Shown here piece by piece: positions 36,657 to 46,095 of a stretch of DNA of 64,000 bases (position 1 is its first letter; each line of letters begins with the position of its first letter). Source of the stretch: Roseovarius bejariae (GTDB lineage Bacteria; Pseudomonadota; Alphaproteobacteria; Rhodobacterales; Rhodobacteraceae); the NCBI RefSeq assembly GCF_009669325.1, contig NZ_SZWE01000001.1:1302402-1366401 (forward strand), written 5' to 3'. A model generated the notes under the pieces. The model was not told where the DNA came from and did not search any database. It saw nothing but the letters and a program-made list of their open reading frames with translations. A program made the position numbers and the translations under genes.

Positions 36657-38453
36657 ATGCCAACCTATACCCCGCCCACCAAGGACATGCAGTTCGTGTT
36701 GCATGATGTCTTGAATGTCTCGGCTTCGGATATTCCGGGCTATGACGAGCTGGACCGTGACTTTACCAATGCGGTTCTGGAGGAAGCCGGGAAACTGTCG
36801 TCCGAAGTTCTGGCGCCGCTGAACCCGGTGGGCGACAAGCAGGGTTGCAGCCTTGAAAACGGTACCGTGCGGACGCCCGAGGGGTTCAAGGATGCCTTTG
36901 ACCAGGTTCGTGACGGGGGGTGGACGGCCCTCGATTGCGACCCCGAGTATGGCGGTCAGGGCCTTCCCTATCTGGTGTCTACTGCCGTGGGCGAGATGTT
37001 CTCGGCCGCCAATATGGCCTTCAACATGTATCAGGGGCTGACGCATGGGGCATACAACGCCATTCACGCCCATGGCTCGGACGAACAGAAACAGAAATAC
37101 CTGCCCAAGATGGTCACCTGCGAATGGGGCGGGACCATGAACCTGACCGAGCCGCATTGCGGCACCGATCTGGGCCTGATCCGTACCAAGGCCGAGCCGC
37201 AAGACGATGGCACCTACAAGGTCTCCGGTCAGAAAATCTGGATCTCGGCGGGTGAGCACGACATGTGCGACAACATCATCCACCTCGTGCTGGCCAAACT
37301 GCCCGATGCACCCGAGGGCGTGAAGGGGATTTCCCTGTTCATCGTGCCCAAGTTCATGGTGAACGACGACGGCAGTCTCGGGGATCGCAACGCCCTGTCT
37401 TGTGGCGGGCTTGAGGAAAAGATGGGTATCCACGGCAATGCCACCTGCGTGATGAACTATGACGGGGCCACCGGGTTCCTCGTCGGTGAGCCGCACAAGG
37501 GCATGCGCGCCATGTTCACCATGATGAACGAGGCGCGGCTTGGCGTGGGCCTTCAGGGTTATGCCCAAGGCGAGGTCGCCTATCAAAACGCGCTCGGCTT
37601 TGCGCTTGATCGTTTGCAGGGCCGCGACGTGACCGGCGTGCAAGCCCCCGACAAACCCGCCGATCCGATCATCGTGCACCCCGATGTGCGCCGCAACCTG
37701 ATGGATCAAAAGGCATTTGTCGAAGGCGCACGGGCCTTTACCTTCTGGGGCGCGTCGATGATCGACGCTAGCCACCGGAAAGGCGATGAGGAGGCCGAAC
37801 AGATGATCTCGCTTCTCACGCCGGTGATCAAAGGGTTCCTGACGGACAAGGGGTTCGAAACCACGGTTCTGGCGCAGCAAACGCTTGGCGGGTCGGGCTT
37901 TACCCAAGAATGGGGTCTGGAACAGTTCGTGCGCGATGCCCGGATTACCATGATCTACGAAGGCACCAACGGCATTCAGTCGCTCGACCTGGTTGGCCGG
38001 AAACTGGCGCAAAACGGCGGCAAGGCGATCATGGCCTTCTTCGACATGATGAAAGCCTACATCAAGGACAACGCGGGCGAGGACGAGGATTTCGACGCCC
38101 AATTCCTTGAGCCGCTCAAAGCCGCCAGCAAGGATTTGCAGGCCGCTGGCATGTACTTCATGCAAAACGGCATGAAGAATCCAAACAACGCGCTGTCGGG
38201 CTCCTATGACTTCATGCACCTCTTCGGGCATGTCTGCCTTGGGCTGATGTGGGCCAAGATGGCCAAGGCCGCCAAAGGCGCCCTTGACGGTGACGCCGGT
38301 GATGCCGCCTTCTTCGAGACGAAAATCGCAACCGGCCGCCACTACATGGCCCGCCATCTGCCGATGACCGCAACGCACCTCAAGCGGATCGAAACCGGGG
38401 CAGATACGGTCATGGCGCTTGCACCTGAACAGTTTGCAAGTTCCGCAGGCTAA
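36657..38453 (+). CDS. Large acyl-CoA dehydrogenase with extra C-terminal domain (DmdC/FadE-related)
   Basis: The protein is 598 residues, the long acyl-CoA dehydrogenase type with an N-terminal extra helix and C-terminal domain. It oxidises acyl-CoA to 2-enoyl-CoA with FAD. Visible motifs are [19 protein letters not shown] (FAD region), [14 protein letters not shown], and the catalytic Glu in [17 protein letters not shown]. It resembles DmdC, the methylthiopropanoyl-CoA dehydrogenase of the DMSP demethylation pathway; but no dmdB or dmdD neighbour is here, and the thiolase/FadB context points to general fatty-acid oxidation. Confidence 0.88.
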   Translation: MPTYTPPTKDMQFVLHDVLNVSASDIPGYDELDRDFTNAVLEEAGKLSSEVLAPLNPVGDKQGCSLENGTVRTPEGFKDAFDQVRDGGWTALDCDPEYGGQGLPYLVSTAVGEMFSAANMAFNMYQGLTHGAYNAIHAHGSDEQKQKYLPKMVTCEWGGTMNLTEPHCGTDLGLIRTKAEPQDDGTYKVSGQKIWISAGEHDMCDNIIHLVLAKLPDAPEGVKGISLFIVPKFMVNDDGSLGDRNALSCGGLEEKMGIHGNATCVMNYDGATGFLVGEPHKGMRAMFTMMNEARLGVGLQGYAQGEVAYQNALGFALDRLQGRDVTGVQAPDKPADPIIVHPDVRRNLMDQKAFVEGARAFTFWGASMIDASHRKGDEEAEQMISLLTPVIKGFLTDKGFETTVLAQQTLGGSGFTQEWGLEQFVRDARITMIYEGTNGIQSLDLVGRKLAQNGGKAIMAFFDMMKAYIKDNAGEDEDFDAQFLEPLKAASKDLQAAGMYFMQNGMKNPNNALSGSYDFMHLFGHVCLGLMWAKMAKAAKGALDGDAGDAAFFETKIATGRHYMARHLPMTATHLKRIETGADTVMALAPEQFASSAG

Positions 38454-38473
38454 ACACAAAAGGGAGGACAGCC

Positions 38474-38686
38474 ATGCCAAAACGCTTTCGCCTCACACGC
38501 CGCTTCAACGCCGCGATGACCGAGGATGGATACCGTCGCCTGCGCCGCTTTGCACAGGAGGCCGGTCTGGACGAGGGCGAGGCGCTGTCCTTCCTGTTCG
38601 AGAATTTCGACAGCGTGATCAATGAGGATACCTTCGGGCACCGCCTGCGTATCTTCAATTCCGAGCTGGAGGCGCGCAAACGCTGA
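38474..38686 (+). CDS. Small conserved-looking protein in the beta-oxidation operon
   Basis: The protein is 70 residues, cytosolic and unrecognised. It starts [20 protein letters not shown], has a basic N-terminus and then an amphipathic helix ([20 protein letters not shown], then LFENFDSVI), ending in a basic tail. The layout (basic N-terminus then two short helices) faintly resembles a ribbon-helix-helix protein. A GGGAGGA ribosome site lies nine bases upstream; it sits between two acyl-CoA dehydrogenase genes with gaps of 20 and 17 bases. The function is unknown. Confidence 0.7.
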   Translation: MPKRFRLTRRFNAAMTEDGYRRLRRFAQEAGLDEGEALSFLFENFDSVINEDTFGHRLRIFNSELEARKR

Positions 38687-38703
38687 CACGGGAGGAGAGC
38701 CCA

Positions 38704-39840
38704 ATGTCTGCATGGATGACGGACGAGCACCGGATGCTTGCCGAGATGACCGCCGATTTCATCGGCACCGAATGGGCGCCGCATTTCGAACGCTGGCGCA
38801 AGGCCGGTGAAATGGATCGTGATATCTGGCAACAGGCCGGAAAGCTGGGCCTGCTCTGCCCGTCGATCCCCGAGGAATACGGCGGAGCGGGCGGTGATTT
38901 CGGCCACGAGGCGGTGATCTGCATCGAGCAAAGCCGCGCCAATTTGGCCAGTTGGGGCAACCCGATCCATTCCGGAATCGTGGCCCACTATGTCTTGGCC
39001 TATGGCAGCGAAGAGCAAAAGCAACGCTGGCTGCCCAAGATGGCCTCGGGCGAGGTGGTTGGTGCCTTGGCAATGACAGAACCCGCCGCCGGGTCGGATG
39101 TGCAAGGGATCAAGACCAAGGCCGTCCGCGACGGCAATGCCTATCGCCTCTCGGGGCAAAAGACCTTCATCACCAATGGCCAGCACGCGGATTTGATCAT
39201 CGTGGCCGCCAAGACAGACCCCAAAGAAGGGGCCAAGGGCACCTCGCTTGTGGTGGTCGAAACCGAGAACGCAAAAGGCTTTTCGCGCGGTCGCAACCTT
39301 GAAAAAATCGGCTGCCACGCGGCGGATACATCTGAGCTTTTCTTCGATAATGTTGAAGTTCCGCCCGAAAACATCCTTGGCGGTGACGAGGGCAAAGGTT
39401 TCTACCAGATGATGGAACAACTGCCGCAGGAACGCCTGATCATCGCTTGCGGCGCACAAGGGGCCATGGAAGGTGGCATTGCCCGAACGATTGACTATGC
39501 CAAGGAGCGGCAGGCCTTCGGTGGGCCGCTCACCCAATTCCAGAACACCCGCTTCAAGCTGGCCGAATGCCAAACGAAGGCCACGGTGGCTCGTGCCTTC
39601 CTAGACGAATGCATCGCCGAACACTTGCGCGGCGAACTGAGTGTCGAAAAGGCCGCCATGGCCAAGTACTGGATCACCGATACACAGGGCGAGGTGCTGG
39701 ACGACTGCCTGCAATTGCATGGCGGCTATGGCTACATGGCCGAATATGACATCGCCGAGATGTGGACCGACGCGCGCGTGCAACGCATCTACGGCGGCAC
39801 CAACGAGATCATGAAAGAACTGATCGCGAGGGCGCTATGA
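38704..39840 (+). CDS. Acyl-CoA dehydrogenase (long-chain/isovaleryl type)
   Basis: The protein is 378 residues, the normal short type. FAD and substrate motifs are [18 protein letters not shown] and [14 protein letters not shown]. At the C-terminus the classical catalytic position reads [15 protein letters not shown], i.e. Gly replaces Glu; instead a Glu at residue 256 in [20 protein letters not shown] aligns with the catalytic Glu of LCAD and isovaleryl-CoA dehydrogenase on helix G. It should therefore be active on long or branched substrates. Its stop overlaps a small ORF start (ATGA). Confidence 0.9.
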   Translation: MSAWMTDEHRMLAEMTADFIGTEWAPHFERWRKAGEMDRDIWQQAGKLGLLCPSIPEEYGGAGGDFGHEAVICIEQSRANLASWGNPIHSGIVAHYVLAYGSEEQKQRWLPKMASGEVVGALAMTEPAAGSDVQGIKTKAVRDGNAYRLSGQKTFITNGQHADLIIVAAKTDPKEGAKGTSLVVVETENAKGFSRGRNLEKIGCHAADTSELFFDNVEVPPENILGGDEGKGFYQMMEQLPQERLIIACGAQGAMEGGIARTIDYAKERQAFGGPLTQFQNTRFKLAECQTKATVARAFLDECIAEHLRGELSVEKAAMAKYWITDTQGEVLDDCLQLHGGYGYMAEYDIAEMWTDARVQRIYGGTNEIMKELIARAL

Positions 39841-40139
39841 CATGTCCCGATGTGCACCTGGCCAAGGTCGAACCGGGGGTTTCACACCCCCGGACCCCCG
39901 TGGAGTATTTTGAGAAAGATGAAGGGGAACGGTCCACCCTGTCCGACGCGCGGGCCTACTGGCATCAGACGCCGGATCAGGGCTTCACCTTTCACGGCCA
40001 TCGGCTCTCCAGCCTGTACCGCGCCTATGATGAAACACGAAACCCGTTAAGGAAAAGTGAAGGTCCATTCGCTTCATCTTTCCCAAAATACACACATCCA
40101 ACACCCGCCAAGATCGCGGCATTGGGAGGAAAAGCATGA
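39837..40139 (+). CDS. Questionable 100-residue ORF carrying an inverted repeat pair
   Basis: The frame overlaps the upstream acyl-CoA dehydrogenase stop by four bases and the downstream GST start by four bases (ATGA at both ends), as coupled genes do. The protein is unrecognised. Its residues [10 protein letters not shown] and [11 protein letters not shown] are encoded by two inverted copies of the Rhodobacterales-type repeat; the part between ([17 protein letters not shown], then [17 protein letters not shown]) looks like normal coding sequence. It may be a true small gene invaded by the repeats, or a chance frame through an intergenic gap. Confidence 0.4.
   Translation: MTCPDVHLAKVEPGVSHPRTPVEYFEKDEGERSTLSDARAYWHQTPDQGFTFHGHRLSSLYRAYDETRNPLRKSEGPFASSFPKYTHPTPAKIAALGGKA
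39875..39924 (+). repeat. Rhodobacterales-type repeat, forward copy
   Basis: A hairpin GGGGGT-TTCAC-ACCCCC (39875-39891) is followed by GGACCCCCGT and the core GGAGTATTTTGAGAAAGATG up to 39924. It matches the modules at 11646 and 60768. It forms an inverted pair with 40072-40093. Confidence 0.7.
40072..40093 (-). repeat. Rhodobacterales-type repeat, reverse core
   Basis: Read on the minus strand the core is GTGTATTTTGGGAAAGATGA and the next base(s), matching the forward copy ~150 bases upstream at nearly every position. No GC hairpin is attached here. The inverted pair encloses 39925-40071. Confidence 0.6.
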
Positions 40140-40771
40140 CGATCAAACTCTATTGCATGGGCGAGTCGGGCAATGCCTACAAGGCGGCACTTGCGCTTGA
40201 ACTCGGCGGACTCGATTGGGAGCCGGTTTTCGTTGACTTCTTCGGCGGCGAGACCCGCTCGGAAGAGTTCCGCAAGATCAACGTCATGGGCGAAGTGCCC
40301 GTGATGGTCGATGGCGAGGAGACCTTCACGCAATCGGGTGTCATGCAGATGTATGTCACCGAGATGACCGGCAAGTTCGGCGGCGAGACACCCGCCGAAC
40401 AGCGCGAAGTCATGCGTTGGATGCTCTGGGACAACCACAAGCTCAGTTCGCAGGCGGGCATGACCCGTTTCCTGATGAACTTCCTGCCCGAGGAAAAACG
40501 CCCCGCCGAGGTGATCGGCTTCATGCAAGGCCGCCTCAAGGCCGCCTACAAGACACTGGACGCGCATCTTGAGGGCCGCGACTGGATCGTCGGCAATGCC
40601 ATCACCAATGCCGATATCGCCTGCTGCGGATACCTGTTTTACCCCGAACCCTTCGGTTTCGACCGCAAGGATTGGCCAAACATCGACCGGTGGCTTTCGA
40701 ACATCGAAGCGACACCGGGTTGGAAACACCCCTATGACCTGATGCCCGGCTCCCCCGCGGACCGGGCCTGA
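40136..40771 (+). CDS. Glutathione S-transferase family protein
   Basis: The protein is 211 residues with an N-terminal thioredoxin-like domain (CMGESGNAYKAALALELGG at 6-24, then NVMGEVPVMVDGEETFTQS with the cis-Pro and the Glu-Ser glutathione contact) and an all-helical C-domain. The N-terminal Ser or Cys residues could activate glutathione. A GGGAGGA ribosome site precedes the ATG, which overlaps the stop of the upstream ORF. Association with acyl-CoA oxidation genes is common in Rhodobacteraceae, but the substrate is unknown. Confidence 0.87.
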   Translation: MTIKLYCMGESGNAYKAALALELGGLDWEPVFVDFFGGETRSEEFRKINVMGEVPVMVDGEETFTQSGVMQMYVTEMTGKFGGETPAEQREVMRWMLWDNHKLSSQAGMTRFLMNFLPEEKRPAEVIGFMQGRLKAAYKTLDAHLEGRDWIVGNAITNADIACCGYLFYPEPFGFDRKDWPNIDRWLSNIEATPGWKHPYDLMPGSPADRA

Positions 40772-40783
40772 CCCAAGGAGATC

Positions 40784-41998
40784 ATGATGACCGACGCCTA
40801 TATCTATGACGCCGTCCGCACGCCGCGCGGCAAGGGCCGCAAGGACGGCGCGCTGCACGAGGTCACCGCCGTTCGGCTGTCGACCCAAGTGCTCAATGCC
40901 CTGAAAGACCGTAACGGCCTAGACGGCCACGCTGTCGAGGACGTGATCTGGGGTAATGTCACACAGGTGATGGAGCAAGGTGGCTGTCTTGCGCGGACTG
41001 CCGTTCTGGCCTCGGATCTCGACGAGTCGATCCCCGGCCTGGCAATCAACCGTTTCTGCGCCTCGGGCATGGAGGCGGTGAACCTTGCCGCCAACCAGGT
41101 CATGGGCGGCGCCGGAGAGGCCTATATCGCCGGAGGTGTCGAGATGATGGGCCGTGTGGCCATGGGCAGCGACGGTGCGGCGATTGCCGTGGACCCCAGC
41201 GTTGCCATGGACACCTATTTCGTGCCGCAAGGTATTTCGGCCGATATCATCGCCACCGAATACGGCTTCAGCCGCGATGACGCCGACGCGCTTGCCGTGG
41301 AAAGTCAGAAGCGCGCGGCGGCGGCTTGGGAGGCCAAGCGGTTCGCCAAGTCGATTATCGAGGTGAAGGATCAAAACGGTCTGACCATTCTGGACCACGA
41401 TGAATACATGCGCCCGGGCACCGACATGCAGGCGCTTGGCAGCCTCAACGCCAGTTTCCAGCAAATGGGCGAGGTGATGCCGGGTTTCGATGCCGTTGCA
41501 AAGTTGAAATACCCGCATTTGGAAAAGATCAACCACATCCACCATGCCGGGAATTCCTCGGGCATCGTGGATGGCTCGGCCGGGGTTTTGGTCGGCAGCA
41601 AGGCATTCGGCGAGAAATGGGGCCTCACGCCCCGCGCCCGCATTCGCCAGACCACCAAGATCGGTACCGACCCGACGATCATGCTGACCGGGCCGGTCCC
41701 CGCCACGCAAAAAGCCCTGAACGACAGCGGGATGGCGATCTCGGACATCGACCTGTTCGAGGTGAACGAGGCCTTTGCCAGCGTCGTGCTACGCTTCCAG
41801 CAGGCCTTCGATGTCGACCCCGACCTTGTGAACGTCAATGGCGGCTCGATCGCCATGGGCCACCCGTTGGGGGCCACCGGCGCGATCATCATCGGCACGT
41901 TGTTGGATGAGCTTGAGCGCACCGACAAAGAGGTCGGCCTTGCCACGCTCTGCATCGCATCCGGCATGGGTGCCGCCACGATCATCGAGCGCGTGTAA
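40784..41998 (+). CDS. fadA: Acetyl-CoA C-acyltransferase (thiolase)
   Basis: The enzyme cleaves 3-ketoacyl-CoA to acetyl-CoA plus a shortened acyl-CoA. The protein is 404 residues. The acyl-accepting Cys92 is in INRFCASGMEAVN, the other active-site segments are VNGGSIAMGHPLGATGA (His) and LCIASGMGAA (Cys). Together with the next gene it forms the FadAB pair. The start MMTDAYIYDAVRTPRGKG has two Met; either could be used. Confidence 0.93.
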   Translation: MMTDAYIYDAVRTPRGKGRKDGALHEVTAVRLSTQVLNALKDRNGLDGHAVEDVIWGNVTQVMEQGGCLARTAVLASDLDESIPGLAINRFCASGMEAVNLAANQVMGGAGEAYIAGGVEMMGRVAMGSDGAAIAVDPSVAMDTYFVPQGISADIIATEYGFSRDDADALAVESQKRAAAAWEAKRFAKSIIEVKDQNGLTILDHDEYMRPGTDMQALGSLNASFQQMGEVMPGFDAVAKLKYPHLEKINHIHHAGNSSGIVDGSAGVLVGSKAFGEKWGLTPRARIRQTTKIGTDPTIMLTGPVPATQKALNDSGMAISDIDLFEVNEAFASVVLRFQQAFDVDPDLVNVNGGSIAMGHPLGATGAIIIGTLLDELERTDKEVGLATLCIASGMGAATIIERV

Positions 41999-42023
41999 GA
42001 CAGCGCCAACAGGAGATTGAGAC

Positions 42024-44219
42024 ATGACTGATTTCACCATGGAAAAAGGCGCCGATGGCGTCGCCGTCATCACCTGGGATGTGCCGGGCAAGTCGATGAA
42101 CGTGATGTCGATGGAGGCATGGCCGGTTCTGGAGGGCCTTGTCGATGACGCGCTGGCCGATGATGCGGTCAAGGGGATCGTAATCACCAGTGGAAAGGAA
42201 GGATCCTTTGCCGGTGGGATGGACCTGAACGTTATCGCCAAGATGAAGGAAATGGCCGGTGACAACCCGGCACAGGGCCTGATGGACGGCCTGATGAACA
42301 TGCACTCCATCCTGCGCAAGATCGAACGCGGCGGCATGGACGACAAGAACAAGGGCGGCAAACCGATTGCCGCCGCCCTGCCCGGGACAGCGCTTGGTAT
42401 CGGGCTTGAAATCCCTCTGGCCTGCCATCGGATTTTTGCCGCCGACAACCCAAAGGCCAAGATCGGCCTGCCCGAGATCATGGTCGGCATCTTCCCCGGC
42501 GCGGGAGGCACGACGCGACTGGTGCGCAAACTGGGGGCAATGGGGGCCTCGCCGCTGCTTTTGGAAGGGAAGTTGAACGACCCGAAAAAGGCGAAATCCG
42601 CAGGTGTCGTGGATGAGGTCGTCCCCGCCGACGAGCTGCTCGCCAAGGCCAAGGAATGGGTCTTGTCAGAGCCTTCATTCGTCAAACCGTGGGACGAAAA
42701 GGGCTACAAGATGCCCGGCGGCGCGCCGTATCACCCCGCTGGCTTCATGACCTTCGTGGGGGCCTCGGCCATGGTCAACGGCAAGACCCAAGGGGCTTTC
42801 CCGGCGGCCAAGGCCCTGCTTTCGGCGGTCTACGAGGGTGCGCTCGTACCTTTCGATACCGCCCTCAAGATCGAGGCCCGTTGGTTTACCAATGTTCTGA
42901 TGAACCCCTCGTCCTCGGCCATGATCCGCAGCCTCTTCATCAACAAGGAAGCGCTTGAGAAAGGCGCAAACCGCCCCGACGTGCCGGACGAAACCGTCAA
43001 GAAGGTTGGCGTGATGGGCGCGGGCATGATGGGTGCCGGTATCGCGCTTGTCTCGGCCATGGCGGGAATGGAAGTGGTTCTGATCGACCAGAAGCAGGAA
43101 GCGGCCGACAAGGGCAAATCCTATACCGCCGATTATATGGACAAGGGCATCAAGCGCGGCAAGGCGACCGAAGAGAAGAAAGAGAAGACCCTTGGCCTGA
43201 TCACGGCCACCACCGATTATGCTGCGCTTGAAGGCTGTGATCTGGTGATCGAAGCGGTGTTCGAAGACCCGAAGGTGAAGGCCGAGGTGACCAAGAAGGT
43301 GCTGGACGTCGTTGGCGATAATTGCATCTTTGCCACCAACACCTCGACTTTGCCGATCACCGAACTGGCCAAGGCCTCTGACAAGCCCGAGCAGTTCATC
43401 GGCATCCACTTCTTTTCACCCGTTGAAAAGATGATGCTGGTGGAAATCATCAAGGGTAAGGAAACCGGCCCCCGCGCCGTCGCCAAGGCGCTGGACTACG
43501 TCCGCCAAATCAAGAAAACCCCGATCGCGGTAAACGATGCGCGTTTCTTCTACTGCAACCGTTGCATCATCCCCTACATCAACGAAGGCATCCGCATGGT
43601 GGCCGAAGGCGTAGCGCCCGCGTTGATCGACAATGCCGCGCGTCAACTGGGTTTCCCGGTGGGGCCGCTGCAACTCGTCGATGAAACCTCGATTGATCTT
43701 GGCGCCAAGATCGCCCGCGCCACCAAGGCCGCCATGGGCGATGATTATCCCGATGCCGCCGTGGACGAGGTGATCTTCTGGATGGAAGGCGAAGGACGCC
43801 TTGGCCGCAAGGCGAACGCCGGGTTCTTCGACTACGATGATAAGGGCAAGCGGCAAGGCTATTGGGAAGGCTTGGCCGAAAAATATCCGCAGGCCGAGGA
43901 ACAGCCCGACCTGATCGAGGTGCAGCATCGCCTGATGTTCGCGCAGGTCTTGGAAGCCGTGCGCGCACTTGAGGAAGGTGTTCTTGAAGATATCCGCGAA
44001 GGTGACGTGGGCGCGATCCTGGCTTGGGGCTTTGCCCCGTGGTCGGGGGGGCCGTTCAGCTGGCTGGACATCATCGGCACGCCCTATGCCGCCGAACGCT
44101 GTGATCAACTGACCGAGGCATATGGCGCGCGGTTCACCTGCCCTGACCTTCTGCGCGAGATGGCCGCGAAAACCCAGAGTTTTTACGGTCGGTTCGGGAA
44201 TGAAGCGCAGGCCGCCTGA
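42024..44219 (+). CDS. fadJ: Trifunctional fatty-acid oxidation enzyme (enoyl-CoA hydratase / 3-hydroxyacyl-CoA dehydrogenase)
   Basis: The protein is 731 residues. The N-terminal crotonase domain (about 1-190) has GKEGSFAGGMDLNVIAKM for the oxyanion hole and GLPEIMVGIFPGAGGTTRL with a catalytic-type Glu. From about 325 the NAD-binding domain starts GVMGAGMMGAGIALVSAMAG, and the 3HCDH domain has GIHFFSPVEKMMLVE with catalytic His and the C-terminal repeat with FPVGPLQLVDE. It acts with the thiolase in beta-oxidation. FadB and FadJ cannot be told apart by sequence here. The strong terminator downstream closes the operon. Confidence 0.92.
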   Translation: MTDFTMEKGADGVAVITWDVPGKSMNVMSMEAWPVLEGLVDDALADDAVKGIVITSGKEGSFAGGMDLNVIAKMKEMAGDNPAQGLMDGLMNMHSILRKIERGGMDDKNKGGKPIAAALPGTALGIGLEIPLACHRIFAADNPKAKIGLPEIMVGIFPGAGGTTRLVRKLGAMGASPLLLEGKLNDPKKAKSAGVVDEVVPADELLAKAKEWVLSEPSFVKPWDEKGYKMPGGAPYHPAGFMTFVGASAMVNGKTQGAFPAAKALLSAVYEGALVPFDTALKIEARWFTNVLMNPSSSAMIRSLFINKEALEKGANRPDVPDETVKKVGVMGAGMMGAGIALVSAMAGMEVVLIDQKQEAADKGKSYTADYMDKGIKRGKATEEKKEKTLGLITATTDYAALEGCDLVIEAVFEDPKVKAEVTKKVLDVVGDNCIFATNTSTLPITELAKASDKPEQFIGIHFFSPVEKMMLVEIIKGKETGPRAVAKALDYVRQIKKTPIAVNDARFFYCNRCIIPYINEGIRMVAEGVAPALIDNAARQLGFPVGPLQLVDETSIDLGAKIARATKAAMGDDYPDAAVDEVIFWMEGEGRLGRKANAGFFDYDDKGKRQGYWEGLAEKYPQAEEQPDLIEVQHRLMFAQVLEAVRALEEGVLEDIREGDVGAILAWGFAPWSGGPFSWLDIIGTPYAAERCDQLTEAYGARFTCPDLLREMAAKTQSFYGRFGNEAQAA

Positions 44220-44243
44220 ACAAGGCACAACTTGATACAAGAA

Positions 44244-44273
44244 AGCGCCCCGGTTCGGGGCGCTTTTTCTTTT
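44244..44273. terminator. Bidirectional rho-independent terminator
   Basis: AGCGCCCCG-GTT-CGGGGCGCT (44244-44264, 9-bp perfect stem) followed by TTTTCTTTT on the plus strand, and an A-rich AAGAA flank that gives T's on the minus strand. It lies between the convergent fadJ-type and meaB genes, ending both transcripts. Confidence 0.92.
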
Positions 44274-44285
44274 GGCAAGGCAAGG

Positions 44286-45260
44286 TCAGTCGTTCAAACT
44301 CTCCAAAAGCCGCTTTGCCGCCACGGTCGGTGTGATCGCCCCTTCGGCCACGGCATCGGCAGCGTCACCCATGGCCTGTTGTGCCTCGGGGGTGCGCAGG
44401 CGGGCCAATAGCCGCTGTTTGACCTCTTCTTCGAACCAATATCGTGCCTGAGCCGCGCGGCGGCCATCGAAATGCCCTGTCTCACGCCGCCATTCGACAA
44501 GCGATGTCATCTCCTCCCACGCGGTCCGCAACCCCTCTTCCTCAAGCGCCGAGACCATCATTGCCTTGGGGAAACCTTCGGGGTCCTGTGGGCGCTTGCG
44601 CAGCAACCGCAGGGCACCGGAATAATCCGAACAGGTCCGCGTTGCCGCTGGTTTCAAATCGCCATCGGCCTTGTTGATCAGGATGATATCGGCCATCTCC
44701 ATGATGCCGCGCTTGACGCCCTGCAACTCGTCCCCACCCGCGGGCGCGAGAAGCAGAACGAAGAGGTCCGACATCTCGGCCACGACGGTCTCCGATTGGC
44801 CGACCCCCACGGTTTCGATCAAGACCACGTCGAACCCCGCCGCTTCGCAGACGGCCACGGCCTCACGCGTGCGTCGGGCCACACCGCCAAGGTGCGATTG
44901 GCTGGGCGACGGTCGGATAAAGGCGTTCGGGTCGCGGCTCAGGCGTTCCATACGCGTCTTGTCGCCAAGGATCGACCCTCCCGAGCGCGCCGAACTGGGA
45001 TCAACGGCCAGAACCGCCACACGCAAGCCCTGCCCCGTCAACATGGTGCCGAAACTCTCGATGAAGGTGGATTTTCCCACCCCCGGCGTGCCCGACAGGC
45101 CCACGCGGATCGCCTGCCGGTTCGTGTCCTTGAGCAGTTCCAAAAGCTCGGTCGCCTGCTCCCGGTGATCCGCGCGCGCGCTTTCGATCAGGGTAATCGC
45201 GCGGGACAGGGCGCGCCGATCCCCCTTGATTATTTTCTCGCTGAGCTGTGCAATGTCCAT
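44286..45260 (-). CDS. meaB: Methylmalonyl-CoA mutase-associated GTPase MeaB (ArgK family)
   Basis: MeaB is a G3E-family GTPase that loads and protects adenosylcobalamin in methylmalonyl-CoA (or ethylmalonyl-CoA) mutase. The protein is 324 residues. Key motifs are IRVGLSGTPGVGKSTFIESF (P-loop, about 48-67), AVDPSSARSGGSILGDK (switch I with the DPSS element) and DVVLIETVGVGQSE (Walker B/switch II) and ILINKADGD (NKxD). The start at 45260 agrees with family N-termini; a 53-codon upstream open stretch overlaps the promoter of the next gene. The mutase itself is not in the window. Confidence 0.93.
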   Translation of the reverse strand: MDIAQLSEKIIKGDRRALSRAITLIESARADHREQATELLELLKDTNRQAIRVGLSGTPGVGKSTFIESFGTMLTGQGLRVAVLAVDPSSARSGGSILGDKTRMERLSRDPNAFIRPSPSQSHLGGVARRTREAVAVCEAAGFDVVLIETVGVGQSETVVAEMSDLFVLLLAPAGGDELQGVKRGIMEMADIILINKADGDLKPAATRTCSDYSGALRLLRKRPQDPEGFPKAMMVSALEEEGLRTAWEEMTSLVEWRRETGHFDGRRAAQARYWFEEEVKQRLLARLRTPEAQQAMGDAADAVAEGAITPTVAAKRLLESLND

Positions 45261-45348
45261 GGAAGAGGCCCGATGTTCGAATGGTCCCTTCCCTATGCCT
45301 TGTGTGGCTGGCGAATGTCCAGACCAGCGCTGTTTCGGAGTGCGCGCC

Positions 45349-46047
45349 ATGCGAAAGTTGCTTTGTCTTGCCCTTGTCCTGTTTGGAGTTCCACTGGCCG
45401 CCGAGGAGAGAACCGCCATTCTCTATGATGTCCATTTGATCGGCGCCAAGATCGGCGAAATCACGATTGTAGGGCAACAAGCGAATGGCCAATACGTCGC
45501 GCGATCACAGTTCAAGACCACCGGCATTGTCAGCGCTCTGAAACAAATGCACGGGGATGTTTCAGTCAATGGGCGGGTGTCAGCCGATGACCATACACCC
45601 GGGCACTATTCAGAGACCATCAATGACGGTCGGCGCTTTACCGACGTAAAGGTCCGCTTCGGCGGTAGCGAACCCAGGCTATTGTCCGGTGACCCGGACA
45701 GCAGCGCGCCCCCTGCGGATACCAGCACATTGCGCAATGCGCTTGATCCGCTCACCGCCCTCTACCTGATCCTGCGTGACCAACCCCAAGATGGCCTGTG
45801 CCGGTTCAAACGGGATATTTACGACGGTCACAGACACGCGCGACTGCTGCTTGGCAGCCCGCGCAAGGGCAAACAGCGCGTGACATGCTCCGGCGAGTAT
45901 CGCCGACTTGAAGGCTATTCCAAGTCCGAGAAGAAAGAGCGCAACATCCCCTTCACAGTGTTGTATACGCAGGACGCCGAAGCCATGTCGGCGACCCGGA
46001 TCGACATCAAGACCAAGTACGGCAAAGCGATTTTGCTACGTCGCTAA
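45349..46047 (+). CDS. DUF3108 domain-containing periplasmic protein
   Basis: The protein is 232 residues with a signal peptide (LLCLALVLFGVPLAA-EE) and a beta-rich domain typical of DUF3108: YDVHLIGAKIGEITIVGQQ and FKTTGIVSALKQMHGDV at the N-terminal side, then YDGHRHARLLL and DIKTKYGKAILLRR near the end. Function unknown; relatives are periplasmic. I chose the ATG at 45349 because it gives the signal peptide; an open frame extends further upstream. It is divergent from meaB with 88 bases between. Confidence 0.8.
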   Translation: MRKLLCLALVLFGVPLAAEERTAILYDVHLIGAKIGEITIVGQQANGQYVARSQFKTTGIVSALKQMHGDVSVNGRVSADDHTPGHYSETINDGRRFTDVKVRFGGSEPRLLSGDPDSSAPPADTSTLRNALDPLTALYLILRDQPQDGLCRFKRDIYDGHRHARLLLGSPRKGKQRVTCSGEYRRLEGYSKSEKKERNIPFTVLYTQDAEAMSATRIDIKTKYGKAILLRR

Positions 46048-46095
46048 AGCGCGGGCACTATGGAAAAGTCCGCTCGCATGAAGGATAAGGCGGGC

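Noticed and set aside
36642..38480. 612-residue antisense frame over the large acyl-CoA dehydrogenase
   Set aside because: Low-complexity translation, no ribosome site, covers a certain gene.
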